NCBI RefSeq assembly: GCF_001644575.1
Contig: NZ_CP015596.1
Location: forward strand, 4,030,001-4,094,000
DNA: 64,000 nucleotides
Reading direction: 5' to 3'
DNA from: Mycobacterium adipatum
Lineage (GTDB): Bacteria; Actinomycetota; Actinomycetes; Mycobacteriales; Mycobacteriaceae
Part shown: positions 26,598 through 34,364 of the stretch, piece after piece
How positions within the stretch are numbered: the stretch's first letter is position 1
How the letters are laid out: each line of letters starts with the position of its first letter
Position numbers and translations under genes: made by a program
Notes under the pieces: generated by a model
Told to the model about the DNA's origin: nothing
What the model saw: the letters and a program-made list of their open reading frames with translations, nothing else
Database searches by the model: none

Positions 26598-27250
26598 AGC
26601 GTGATCGCCGTCAGCGCGATACCGTCGGCCACCGACCAGCGACCGTCCAGCGCAGCCAGCGGCGGGCCCTGCTCGGCGGCGGGGTCGATGAGGATGCGGG
26701 AGCGGAACGTCCCCGCACTGCCCGACGAATCGAGGGTGAACGTGATGTGCGCATCCTCGAAACCCAGCCAGCGGTGAGTCAGCGGGAACCACGCCTTATA
26801 CGTTGCCTCCTTGGCGCAGAACAGGATCCGGTCCCAGTGCAGGCCTGTCGGCAAGGTCGACAGCTGCGACCGCTCGATCGGCAGACTGATTGCGTCGAGC
26901 ACACCCCTGGGCAGCACATCGTGCGGCTCGGCATCGATGCCGACCGACCGGATCTCGCCCTGGCGTGCGACCACCGCACCCCGGAACCCGTCACAGTGCG
27001 TGAGGCTCCCGACCACGCCGTCCGGCCAGCACGGTTCACCCTTCTCCCCCTTGAGGATCGGCACCGGCGCGACTCCGATCTCGCCGAGCGCGATCCGGGC
27101 GCAGTGGCGCACGGTCACGAACTCGTTGCGGCGCTTGGCCACCGAACGGGCCACCAGCGGCGCCTCCTCCGGCAACGGCATCAGGTCCGGCGGGTCGTCA
27201 TACAGTTCGGCGGTGGACACCGCATCCGGAACGACAGTGGGAAGCAGCAC
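26594..27250 (-). CDS. pptT: 4'-phosphopantetheinyl transferase PptT (Sfp type)
   Basis: Enzyme of 218 residues that transfers phosphopantetheine from CoA onto carrier domains of polyketide synthases, peptide synthetases and mycolate-building enzymes. Sfp-type motifs: Asp106 and Glu108 in VGIDAEPHD, Glu148 and Lys152 in [11 protein letters not shown]. The sequence is close to M. tuberculosis PptT over most of its length (for example [21 protein letters not shown]). The GTG at 27250 overlaps the pptH stop by one base (TAGTG), and its own stop overlaps truB. Confidence 0.96.
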   Translation of the reverse strand: MLLPTVVPDAVSTAELYDDPPDLMPLPEEAPLVARSVAKRRNEFVTVRHCARIALGEIGVAPVPILKGEKGEPCWPDGVVGSLTHCDGFRGAVVARQGEIRSVGIDAEPHDVLPRGVLDAISLPIERSQLSTLPTGLHWDRILFCAKEATYKAWFPLTHRWLGFEDAHITFTLDSSGSAGTFRSRILIDPAAEQGPPLAALDGRWSVADGIALTAITL

Positions 27251-28212
27251 TACAGGCCCCTCCTCGACTTGATCCGGTCCGACATCTTCTGCGCGTTCTC
27301 GCGCATCTCCTCGGTGATCTCGAAGTGCCCGCCGAAGTCGTTGAGGTAACCCGGTGCGTACTTCGGATCCGGCAGGATCTGACGCAACCAACGATAGGGC
27401 TTGCGGCGCCGCCACTCTCGCGGATATCCGACCGAAACCTCCTCGAAGCGCACCCCGTCGTACCAGGTGGTGCGAGGAATGTGCAGGTGCCCGTACACCG
27501 AGCAGATGGCGTTGTAGCGGGTGTGCCAGTCCGCGGTTGCCGTCGTTCCGCACCACAACGCGAACTCCGGATAGAACATCGCGTCGCAGGGTTCGCGCAC
27601 CAGCGGGAAATGGTTGACCAGCACGGTCGGGGTCATCCAGTCCAGGTCTTCGAGCCGCTTGCGGGTGTGCGCCACCCGGTCCCGGCACCAGGCGTCGCGG
27701 GTGGCGTACGGTTCCGCCGAGAGCAGGTACTCGTCGGTGCCGACGATATTGCGTTCCTTGGCCAGTGCCAGTCCCTCGGCCTTGGTGGCGGTTCCCTCGG
27801 GCAGGAACGAGTAGTCATAGAGCAAGAACATCGGCACGATGGTGGCCGGCCCGCCCTGCTCGTTCCACACCGGGAACGGGTGCTCGGGGGTCACCACGCC
27901 CATCTGGTCGCACATGTCGACCAGATAGTCGTAGCGGGACCGCCCGAAGATCTGCATCGGGTCCTTGTTGGTGGTCCACAACTCGTGGTTGCCCGGCACC
28001 CAGATCACCTTGGCGAACCGTTTCCGCAGCAGATCCAGCGCCCAGCGAATCTCATCGGTACGTTCGCCGACATCGCCGGCGACGATCAGCCAGTCGTCCG
28101 GGCTCGACGGGTACAGCGATTCGGTGACCGGCTTGTTGCCGGTGTGACCGGTGTGCAGGTCGCTGATCGCCCACAGCACCGGTCGTCGTTGTTCTCGTGA
28201 CGGCATGGACAC
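27250..28212 (-). CDS. pptH: Phosphopantetheinyl hydrolase PptH (calcineurin-like metallophosphoesterase)
   Basis: Metallophosphoesterase of 320 residues with all metal-binding blocks: SDLHTGH (17-23), GDVGER from 46, GNHE (74-77), VNHFP, and YGHLHIP near 240. In M. tuberculosis the orthologue Rv2795c is reported to remove the phosphopantetheine that PptT attaches, so the two neighbours have opposing activities. The GTG at 28212 is used; an ATG two codons downstream is an alternative. It is the first gene of the pptH-pptT-truB operon and is divergent from the DUF3558 gene. Confidence 0.92.
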   Translation of the reverse strand: MSMPSREQRRPVLWAISDLHTGHTGNKPVTESLYPSSPDDWLIVAGDVGERTDEIRWALDLLRKRFAKVIWVPGNHELWTTNKDPMQIFGRSRYDYLVDMCDQMGVVTPEHPFPVWNEQGGPATIVPMFLLYDYSFLPEGTATKAEGLALAKERNIVGTDEYLLSAEPYATRDAWCRDRVAHTRKRLEDLDWMTPTVLVNHFPLVREPCDAMFYPEFALWCGTTATADWHTRYNAICSVYGHLHIPRTTWYDGVRFEEVSVGYPREWRRRKPYRWLRQILPDPKYAPGYLNDFGGHFEITEEMRENAQKMSDRIKSRRGL

Positions 28213-28259
28213 AACAGACCAGCCTACTGGCGTATCCGGCCGTCCTTCATGCGAGCAAC

Positions 28260-28273
28260 TAGAACCTGTTCTC
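28260..28273. promoter_or_regulatory. KstR-like palindrome between pptH and the DUF3558 gene
   Basis: TAGAACCTGTTCTC matches the KstR consensus TnnAACnnGTTnnA at 7 of its 8 fixed positions; only the last base differs. The core AGAAC-CT-GTTCT is a perfect dyad. It lies 84 bases before the ATG at 28357 and 48 bases before the GTG of pptH. A cholesterol-responsive control of the DUF3558-CocE pair is possible. The GAAC/GTTC spacing of 2 rules out a mycobacterial LexA box. Confidence 0.45.
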
Positions 28274-28356
28274 GTTTACTCCTCCGGTGGCGGCGGGCAG
28301 GCTTGTACACTCCCGGCAAGGCTCAATTGGGTTCGGCAACGTGTGATGGGGGTGTG

Positions 28357-28929
28357 ATGGTCGCCAAACTACGGCTGCTGTCGGCGCTGGGTGCGCTCGT
28401 CGCGGCGGTGATCGTGGTCTGGCAGGCCAATCCGACCGGATCTCCGGTGCAGGTGAGCGCCGGTGATCTCCCCATGACGAACGTGTCCACCACCATCAAG
28501 TGGCCGGTGATCGAAACCGTCGACCCCAAGCCGTTCGACCCGTGCGCGGACATCCCGCTCGATGTCGTGCAGCGGATCGGACTGGCGGTGACACCACCGG
28601 TTCCCGAGGACGGTCTGCGCTGTCACTACGACGCCGGCAACTATCAGATGGCCGTCGAGGCGTTCGTCTGGCGGACCTATGAGGCGACGCTGCCCGCCGA
28701 TGCCGTCGAACTCGATATCGCGGGACACCGGGCCGCCCAGTTCTGGATCATGAAGCCGACGGACTGGAACGACCGCTGGTGGGTGACCTGCATGATCGCG
28801 TTCAAGACGAGCTACGGGGTGCTGCAGCAGTCGGTGTTCTACTCCCCGATCCATTCGCCGGACCGCCCCGATTGCCTCCAGGTCAACCTGGCGCGCGCCC
28901 ACGAATTGGTGCCGTACTACAAGTTCTGA
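28357..28929 (+). CDS. DUF3558-like secreted or membrane-anchored protein
   Basis: Protein of 190 residues with one N-terminal hydrophobic segment (about 6-23) serving as anchor or uncleaved signal, with no lipobox cysteine. The exported part has the DUF3558-type motif DPCADIPLDVVQRIGL and paired cysteines (LRCHYD, WVTCMI, PDCLQV). The ATG at 28357 lies directly after a G-rich ribosome site. The CocE/NonD hydrolase gene begins 20 bases downstream, so the two are likely co-transcribed. The position corresponds to the gene before Rv2800 in M. tuberculosis. Function unknown. Confidence 0.78.
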   Translation: MVAKLRLLSALGALVAAVIVVWQANPTGSPVQVSAGDLPMTNVSTTIKWPVIETVDPKPFDPCADIPLDVVQRIGLAVTPPVPEDGLRCHYDAGNYQMAVEAFVWRTYEATLPADAVELDIAGHRAAQFWIMKPTDWNDRWWVTCMIAFKTSYGVLQQSVFYSPIHSPDRPDCLQVNLARAHELVPYYKF

Positions 28930-28948
28930 GCCCGCGTACGGTTGTTAG

Positions 28949-30595
28949 GTGAGCTCGCGAACCTTGCGCCAGGCCCGCCGCGCGCTGAGCGGGGCCCTGC
29001 GCCTGCCCTCCCCGACCACCGACTACGTGGTGCATCGCCGGGTACCGATTCCCATGCGCGACGGTGTGGAGTTGCTCGCCGACCACTACCAGCCGCAGAC
29101 CGCAAACCCGGCGGGCACCCTGCTGGTCCGGGGGCCCTACGGCCGCAGATTCCCCTTCACCGTGCTGTTCGGCAGCATCTACGCGACGCGCGGGTACCAC
29201 GTGGTCTTCCAGAGCGTGCGCGGCACGTTCGGCTCCGGAGGCGAATTCACCCCGATGGTCAACGAAATCGCCGATGGCGCCGACACCGCCGCCTGGCTGC
29301 GCGAGCAGCCCTGGTTCACCGGCACCTTCGCCACCATCGGCCTGTCCTACCTGGGATTCACCCAGTGGGCACTGCTCACCGACCCGCCACCGGAGCTGGC
29401 CGCCGCCGTGATCACCGTCGGTCCGCACGATTTCGCCCAATCGTCCTGGGGCACCGGGTCGTTTTCGCTCTACGACTTCCTGGGCTGGAGCGAGATGGTC
29501 GCCCACCAGGAAGATCCCGGCCGGGCCCGGGCCGTGCTGCGCCAAGCCACCGCCGGGCGCCGGGTCGGTGCCGCCACGCTCGATCTGCCGCTGGGCACGG
29601 GTGGACGCAATCTGCTCGGGGACGGCGCGCCGTGGTACGAATCGTGGCTGCAGCCACCGCAGGAGAATCCCGAACACTGGCGCCGGCTGAGTGCGGCCGC
29701 AGCGCTGGACCGGGTGGACGTCCCGGTGTTGCTGCTCAGCGGCTGGCAGGACCTTTTCCTCGACCAGACGCTGGATCAGTACCGGCGTCTGCGCGCGCGC
29801 AACGTACCGACCGCGATGACCATCGGATCCTGGACCCACACCCAGATGATGACCAGGGGTGGGCCGAGGGTGCTCCGGGAGACCTTGGGCTGGCTGGACA
29901 CGCACCTGGGGGGCGCACCGGACACTCGCCGCAGCCCGGTGCACGTCGACATCCACGGTGCCGGGTGGGTCGAACTGCCCGACTGGCCGCCGGCCACCGA
30001 GCATCGCGAGCTGTATCTGCTCGCCGGCGGACGCTTGGGCGACGCACCGTCCGGCGGCGCGGCCGTGACGTCCAGCTTCGTCTTCCATCCCGCCGACCCC
30101 ACACCCACCATCGGCGGCCGGCTCCTCTCGGCCGACGGCGGCTACCGCGACGACTCGGCACTCGCGGCCCGCCCCGACGTGCTCACCTGCACCGGTGAAC
30201 GCCTGCCGGCAGACGTCTACAGCGTCGGTGTCCCGGTGCTCGAGATGGCACACCGCTGCGATAATCCCCACCACGATGTGTTCGTCCGGGTCAGCGAGGT
30301 CGACAGCCGGGGCCGCTCACAGAATGTGAGCGACGGCTTCCGCAGATTCAGCTCCGCTCCCCAGTCCGGGGTGGTGCGTATCGAACTCGACGCCGTGGCG
30401 CACCGGTTCGCGGCCGGGTCGCGAATCCGGGTACTGGTGGCCGGTGGCTCGCACCCGCGCTACGCGCGCAATCTCGGCACGGGCGAGCCCGCGATATCGG
30501 GCCAGACGCTGCGACCGGCCACCCACACCATCACCCACGACACACGATCGCGCCTCATCCTGCCCGCGGCGTCGGTGCCGCCGTCAGCCCACTGA
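28949..30595 (+). CDS. CocE/NonD family hydrolase (X-Pro dipeptidyl-peptidase S15-like)
   Basis: Serine hydrolase of 548 residues. The S15-type alpha/beta-hydrolase domain (about 28-310) has nucleophile Ser133 in GLSYLG, the acid in LSGWQDLFLD and the base in GSWTHTQM. The oxyanion/entry motif RGPYGRR and the family block FQSVRGTFGSGGEF are also present. A C-terminal jelly-roll domain (about 340-540) contains RCDNPHHDVFVRVSEVDSRGRSQNVSDGF. Family members split esters or amides such as cocaine or dipeptides, so the true substrate cannot be told. It matches Rv2800 in place. The end overlaps the convergent DUF1802 gene by 12 bases. Confidence 0.9.
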   Translation: MSSRTLRQARRALSGALRLPSPTTDYVVHRRVPIPMRDGVELLADHYQPQTANPAGTLLVRGPYGRRFPFTVLFGSIYATRGYHVVFQSVRGTFGSGGEFTPMVNEIADGADTAAWLREQPWFTGTFATIGLSYLGFTQWALLTDPPPELAAAVITVGPHDFAQSSWGTGSFSLYDFLGWSEMVAHQEDPGRARAVLRQATAGRRVGAATLDLPLGTGGRNLLGDGAPWYESWLQPPQENPEHWRRLSAAAALDRVDVPVLLLSGWQDLFLDQTLDQYRRLRARNVPTAMTIGSWTHTQMMTRGGPRVLRETLGWLDTHLGGAPDTRRSPVHVDIHGAGWVELPDWPPATEHRELYLLAGGRLGDAPSGGAAVTSSFVFHPADPTPTIGGRLLSADGGYRDDSALAARPDVLTCTGERLPADVYSVGVPVLEMAHRCDNPHHDVFVRVSEVDSRGRSQNVSDGFRRFSSAPQSGVVRIELDAVAHRFAAGSRIRVLVAGGSHPRYARNLGTGEPAISGQTLRPATHTITHDTRSRLILPAASVPPSAH

Positions 30596-31132
30596 GGCAC
30601 GTACCCGCCGCGCGACGGCGGCCAGCGCATCGAGGTCGTGTACGGCTGGGAGATAACGACTTTCGGTCACCGGTAACTGCACCCAGCTGGAGCAGCCGGC
30701 ATAATCCGGACTGCGCGGCAACGGCACCGGCACGGTGAGTGCACGGGCCTGCACCACCAACACGGTCAGCCGGTGCTTCGGCCGGAAATCCAGCCTGTCG
30801 GCGCGCACCGATTCCTCGGTCCAGATGTGCAGGTCGGCGATGTCGCCGATGGCTTCCGGACGATTGACCTCAATCGCCGCAACGACTTTCGCGCCGGCCC
30901 GCAGCACGACGGTGTCCTCGGTGCTGTCCGGGGCGTACTCGAGCAGTCCACGGTGTTCGGGCCGCACCCGTTGGTTGTGGCTGTGCGCGACGGTCGGGAA
31001 CAGCAGGAACTCGCCCGCTGCCAGCGAAAAACGCTTCTCGTGGATGCCGCCTTTGCGCAGCAGCACGGTTTGGCGACCGTCGAGCAGTGCGTGCACCGCG
31101 GCAGCCCATTCTTTGAGCGCCGGGGTGCTCAC
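30584..31132 (-). CDS. DUF1802 family protein
   Basis: Protein of 182 residues with the DUF1802 pattern: an early EWAAAVHALLDGRQTVLLRKGGI, the FLLFPT-AHSHNQRV block and a C-terminal WVQLP. No signal, membrane segment or known catalytic motif. The start is a GTG overlapping the stop of the DUF2277 gene, so the two are translationally coupled. Function unknown. Confidence 0.8.
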   Translation of the reverse strand: MSTPALKEWAAAVHALLDGRQTVLLRKGGIHEKRFSLAAGEFLLFPTVAHSHNQRVRPEHRGLLEYAPDSTEDTVVLRAGAKVVAAIEVNRPEAIGDIADLHIWTEESVRADRLDFRPKHRLTVLVVQARALTVPVPLPRSPDYAGCSSWVQLPVTESRYLPAVHDLDALAAVARRVRASVG

Positions 31133-31392
31133 AGACCGAGCCGGGCGCGCACCTCGGGACGGCGCAACGGCGGCACCGTTTTGGGCGGCTGCCTACGCGG
31201 CGGGAGCTGCGAGAGCAGCCGCTCGGTGGTGGTGGTGACCTCGGCGACGGCGGCTTCGAAGGCGTCGACGTTGGCCGCGGTGGGGCGCGTCACGCCGCTG
31301 ATCTTGCGGATGTACTGCCGCGCGGCGGCCTCGATCTCTTCCGATGTCGCTGCCGGTTCCAGACCACGCAGCTCGGTGATGTTTCGGCACAT
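31129..31392 (-). CDS. DUF2277 family small protein
   Basis: Protein of 87 residues starting MCRNITELRGLEPAATSEEIEAAARQYIRKISG, the signature of DUF2277, whose invariant Cys-Arg-Asn at the very N-terminus fixes the ATG at 31392. The rest is helical with a basic proline-rich tail. It is divergent from echA16 across 44 bases. Function unknown. Confidence 0.85.
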   Translation of the reverse strand: MCRNITELRGLEPAATSEEIEAAARQYIRKISGVTRPTAANVDAFEAAVAEVTTTTERLLSQLPPRRQPPKTVPPLRRPEVRARLGL

Positions 31393-31436
31393 GACCTCCA
31401 CGATAGGCCGTTTACGGGTGTCGATACGGTGTCGAA

Positions 31437-32198
31437 ATGACTGAATCGCCTGTGCTGCTGATCGACACCACCGACCGGGTCCGCACTCTGACGCTGAACC
31501 GGCCGCAGTCGCGCAACGCGCTGTCGCTGGCGCTGCGCAGCCAGCTGTTCGCCGCACTGCGCGAAGCCGAAGCCGACGACACCGTGGACGTGGTGATCCT
31601 GACCGGCGCGGATCCGGTGTTCTGCGCGGGACTGGACCTCAAGGAGCTGGGCGGCAGCACCGAACTTCCCGACATCTCCCCCAAATGGCCGGCCATGCGC
31701 AAACCGGTGATCGGCGCGATCAACGGTGCCGCGGTCACCGGCGGGCTGGAGATCGCGCTGTACTGCGATGTGCTGATCGCCTCCGAGCAGGCCCGGTTCG
31801 CCGACACCCACGCCCGGGTGGGGTTGCTGCCCACGTGGGGGCTGTCGGTGCGGTTGCCGCAGAAGGTCGGGGTCGGGATGGCCCGCCGGATGAGTTTGAC
31901 CGGTGACTACCTGTCCGCGGGCGACGCGCTGCGTTGCGGACTGGTCACCGAGGTGGTCGCACACGACGAGTTGCTGCCCGCCGCACGCCGGATCGCGGCG
32001 TCGATCGTGGGTAACAATCAGCGCGCGGTCGGGGCGCTGCTGGACTCCTACCACCGCATCGACGCCGAGCAGACGCAGGCCGGATTGTGGATCGAAGCCG
32101 AATCCGCGCGGGCCTGGATGACGGTTGCCAGCGGCGACGATATCGCCGCCAGCCGGGCCTCGGTGATGGAGCGCGGTAGGTCCCAGGTGCAGCCGTAG
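31437..32198 (+). CDS. echA16: Enoyl-CoA hydratase/isomerase family protein EchA16
   Basis: Crotonase-fold protein of 253 residues, very like M. tuberculosis EchA16 (Rv2831). The first oxyanion-hole segment is FCAGLDLKE (62-70), the second INGAAVTGGLEIA (95-107). Glu105 matches the first catalytic Glu of classical hydratases. The second Glu is replaced: FADTHARVG has His125 at that place, so standard hydration activity is uncertain. The gene starts 44 bases from the divergent DUF2277 gene. Confidence 0.92.
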   Translation: MTESPVLLIDTTDRVRTLTLNRPQSRNALSLALRSQLFAALREAEADDTVDVVILTGADPVFCAGLDLKELGGSTELPDISPKWPAMRKPVIGAINGAAVTGGLEIALYCDVLIASEQARFADTHARVGLLPTWGLSVRLPQKVGVGMARRMSLTGDYLSAGDALRCGLVTEVVAHDELLPAARRIAASIVGNNQRAVGALLDSYHRIDAEQTQAGLWIEAESARAWMTVASGDDIAASRASVMERGRSQVQP

Positions 32199-32241
32199 CG
32201 TCTTGCCGACCGCCGAGCGAGGGCGAAGGCCGAAGTACATG

Positions 32242-32281
32242 GCTTCAGTCAGGGTGTCTACGGGCGCATCAGCGCTGAAGC
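32242..32281. repeat. Inverted repeat D, upstream of deoC
   Basis: Arms GCTTCAG (32242-32248) and CTGAAGC (32275-32281) with a 26-base loop. The TTCAG/CTGAA core is shared with the three other elements around deoC. It is the weakest of the four. Confidence 0.4.
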
Positions 32282-32313
32282 TGCGGACGATTTCCGGCCG
32301 GATCACGTCCCCC

Positions 32314-32359
32314 GTTTCAGGTTCGCGGCGCGGTCGGCCTCAAGACTGAAACCAGGTAT
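32314..32359. repeat. Inverted repeat A, upstream of deoC
   Basis: Arms GTTTCAG (32314-32320) and CTGAAAC (32346-32352) with partial pairing further in. The right part (32337-32359) read on the minus strand agrees with 33193-33215 on the plus strand at 21 of 23 positions. The 227 bases between echA16 and deoC hold this element and element D, and no gene that I can support. Confidence 0.6.
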
Positions 32360-32425
32360 GCAGCGACAGGGGCATACGTTGGGCCGGAGTACTCCTGCCC
32401 ACCACGGATGAGAACAGAGGACTGC

Positions 32426-33115
32426 ATGAGCACCCCCACCGCCACCGTCGCCGATGTGGCCGCGATGATCGACCACACCCTGCTCAAGCCCGAGGCGACC
32501 GCCGCCGATGTGGCGGCACTGGTGGCCGAGGCCGTCGAACTGGGCACCTATGCGGTGTGCGTGTCGCCGTCCATGCTGCCGATCTCCGTGCCCGAGGGTC
32601 TGAAGATCGCTGTGGTGTGTGGCTTCCCGAGCGGGAAGCACACTTCGGCGGTCAAGGCCGCCGAAGCGGCCGAAGCGGTGCGCCACGGCGCCGACGAGAT
32701 CGACATGGTCATCGATATCGGCGCCGCCAAGGCGGGTGGCTTCGACCTGGTGCAGGCCGATATCGCCGCGGTGCGCGCGGCCGCACCCGCCCCGGTGGTG
32801 CTCAAGGTGATCATCGAGTCGGCCGCCCTGACCGACGACGAGATCGTCGGCGTGTGCCGGGCCGCGGTGGCCGCCGGCGCCGACTTCGTCAAGACCTCGA
32901 CCGGATTCCACCCATCCGGCGGCGCCACCGTGCACGCCGTGGAACTGATGCACCGCACGGTGGCCGATGCCGGACTGTTCGTGAAGGCCTCCGGCGGGGT
33001 GCGCACCCTCGAGCAGGCACGCGCGATGATCGCCGCCGGGGCCACCCGGCTGGGAGTGTCGGGGTCGCGGGCGCTGCTGTCCTCGGAGGCCGACGGGTCT
33101 GCTGCCGGCTACTAG
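32426..33115 (+). CDS. deoC: Deoxyribose-phosphate aldolase DeoC
   Basis: Class I aldolase of 229 residues that splits 2-deoxyribose 5-phosphate into glyceraldehyde 3-phosphate and acetaldehyde in deoxynucleoside catabolism. Schiff-base Lys156 lies in FVKTSTGF, with Asp94 in [10 protein letters not shown] and Lys187 in [10 protein letters not shown] as the other active-site residues. The ATG at 32426 is preferred over one at 32408 because the conserved protein begins there and AGAGG lies just upstream. The gene is bracketed by related inverted repeats on both sides. In M. tuberculosis deoC is elsewhere (Rv0478). Confidence 0.95.
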   Translation: MSTPTATVADVAAMIDHTLLKPEATAADVAALVAEAVELGTYAVCVSPSMLPISVPEGLKIAVVCGFPSGKHTSAVKAAEAAEAVRHGADEIDMVIDIGAAKAGGFDLVQADIAAVRAAAPAPVVLKVIIESAALTDDEIVGVCRAAVAAGADFVKTSTGFHPSGGATVHAVELMHRTVADAGLFVKASGGVRTLEQARAMIAAGATRLGVSGSRALLSSEADGSAAGY

Positions 33116-33128
33116 AGGCGTCTACGTG

Positions 33129-33167
33129 GGTTCAGTTTCGTGGACGGGTGAGCCGCGAAACTGAACC
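33129..33167. repeat. Inverted repeat B downstream of deoC (possible terminator)
   Basis: Perfect 12-base arms GGTTCAGTTTCG (33129-33140) and CGAAACTGAACC (33156-33167) with a 15-base loop, 13 bases after the deoC stop. It could end transcription from both sides, since glycerate kinase converges on deoC. No T run follows. Confidence 0.65.
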
Positions 33168-33192
33168 AGTGGACATCCAGGTGCCCGAATCC

Positions 33193-33248
33193 ATACCGGG
33201 TCTCAGTCTTGAGGCGAGGTCGGCCGCAAGACTGAAACCAGGGATATC
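33193..33248. repeat. Inverted repeat C downstream of deoC
   Basis: Arms at 33199-33211 (GGTCTCAGTCTTG) and 33227-33239 (CAAGACTGAAACC), 12 of 13 pairs, loop of 15. Both flanks resemble element A upstream of deoC, in both orientations. Confidence 0.6.
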
Positions 33249-33269
33249 GGCGACACGCAGGATTGCGGG

Positions 33270-34364
33270 CTAGCCAGTCAACCGTTGCGCTGCGGCGGAT
33301 CCGGCGGCCTGCAGCCAGCGCAGCGGATCGGCCGTCGCGGCGGCCGCCGATCCGGCGATATCGCTGAGGGATAGCGCCGGTACCGGGCACCGTCCCGCGA
33401 CCTGCCCGGCCACCACCAGGGCGGGCAACCCGTGGCGTGCGGCGGCATCCAGCACGTGGCCGACGAGCTTGCCGGTCCACGAGGTGTCATCGAGGCGGCC
33501 CTCGCCGGTGAGTACCAGGTCGGCCGTACGAAGGTGATCATCGAGTCCGGTGAGTTCCGAGATGCGCTGCGCACCGGACGTCGCCGTGGCACCCCAGGAC
33601 ATCAGGCCGAAGCCGGCGCCACCGGCCGCGCCGGCGCCGGGAGCGTCCGCATCGGCATGCAGACCAGCCGCATTGAGGATTCGCGCCCAGCGGGTCAGGC
33701 CGTCATCGAGCTGCTCGACGTCGGCCGGAGTCGCACCCTTCTGGGGTCCGAACACGGCCGCGGCGCCCTGCGGGCCGTGCAGCGGGGCCGCGGTGTCGAC
33801 CAGTAACTGCACACCTCCGGGCGGCAGCGGGGCCAGGCCGCCGGTGTCCACCTCGGTCACGGTGCGCAGACCGTGTGCACCGGGCGAGACCGGCCGTCCG
33901 GACGCATCGAAAGCTCGCAGCCCCAGCGCCATCAGGGCACCGGCGCCGCCGTCGGTACTCGCCGAACCGCCGAGCCCGATCTGCAACGACCGGGCGCCGG
34001 CGGACAGCGCCGCACCGATCACCTGACCCAGGCCGCGGGTATCGGCCCGCCACGGGTCCAACCGGTCCAGCAGCGCGATGCCCGACGGTTCGGCGAGTTC
34101 GATGACGGCGCGTTGTCCGTCCCGGTCGAACAGCCAGCGGGCGAGCACCCGTCGACCGTCGGGCCCGTCGACCTCGGTCTGGTGCCACCGCCACTCCCCG
34201 GACGCCGCAACGGCCGCACAGGTGCCCTCGCCGCCGTCGGCCTGCGGCAGCGCGACGACATCGTCACCCGCCCGCACCGCCGACCACCCCCGGCCAAGCG
34301 TCTCGGCGACCTCGGTGGCCGAGGCTGTGCCCTTGAACGAGTCCGGCGCGATGAGCACCTTCAC
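33270..34364 (-). CDS. Glycerate kinase (GlxK/GarK family)
   Basis: Type I glycerate kinase of 364 residues that phosphorylates D-glycerate, usually to 2-phosphoglycerate. Landmarks: IAPDSFKGTASA at the N-terminus, ADGGEGTC, GGSASTDGGAGAL, the DTAAPLHGPQGAAAVFGPQKGA block, LTGEGRLDDTSWTGK and GQVAGR. It is the last gene of the four-gene minus-strand operon and its ATG overlaps the isomerase stop. Its presence suggests that the pathway yields glycerate or a precursor such as hydroxypyruvate or tartronate semialdehyde. Confidence 0.93.
   Translation of the reverse strand: MKVLIAPDSFKGTASATEVAETLGRGWSAVRAGDDVVALPQADGGEGTCAAVAASGEWRWHQTEVDGPDGRRVLARWLFDRDGQRAVIELAEPSGIALLDRLDPWRADTRGLGQVIGAALSAGARSLQIGLGGSASTDGGAGALMALGLRAFDASGRPVSPGAHGLRTVTEVDTGGLAPLPPGGVQLLVDTAAPLHGPQGAAAVFGPQKGATPADVEQLDDGLTRWARILNAAGLHADADAPGAGAAGGAGFGLMSWGATATSGAQRISELTGLDDHLRTADLVLTGEGRLDDTSWTGKLVGHVLDAAARHGLPALVVAGQVAGRCPVPALSLSDIAGSAAAATADPLRWLQAAGSAAAQRLTG

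Noticed and set aside
28261..28272. LexA/SOS box
   Set aside because: The GAAC and GTTC halves are 2 bases apart; the mycobacterial LexA box needs 4. The KstR-type consensus fits better.
31290..32306. A 338-codon minus-strand frame opposite echA16
   Set aside because: It is antisense to a well-conserved gene and has no domain; the real minus-strand gene is the DUF2277 protein at 31129-31392.
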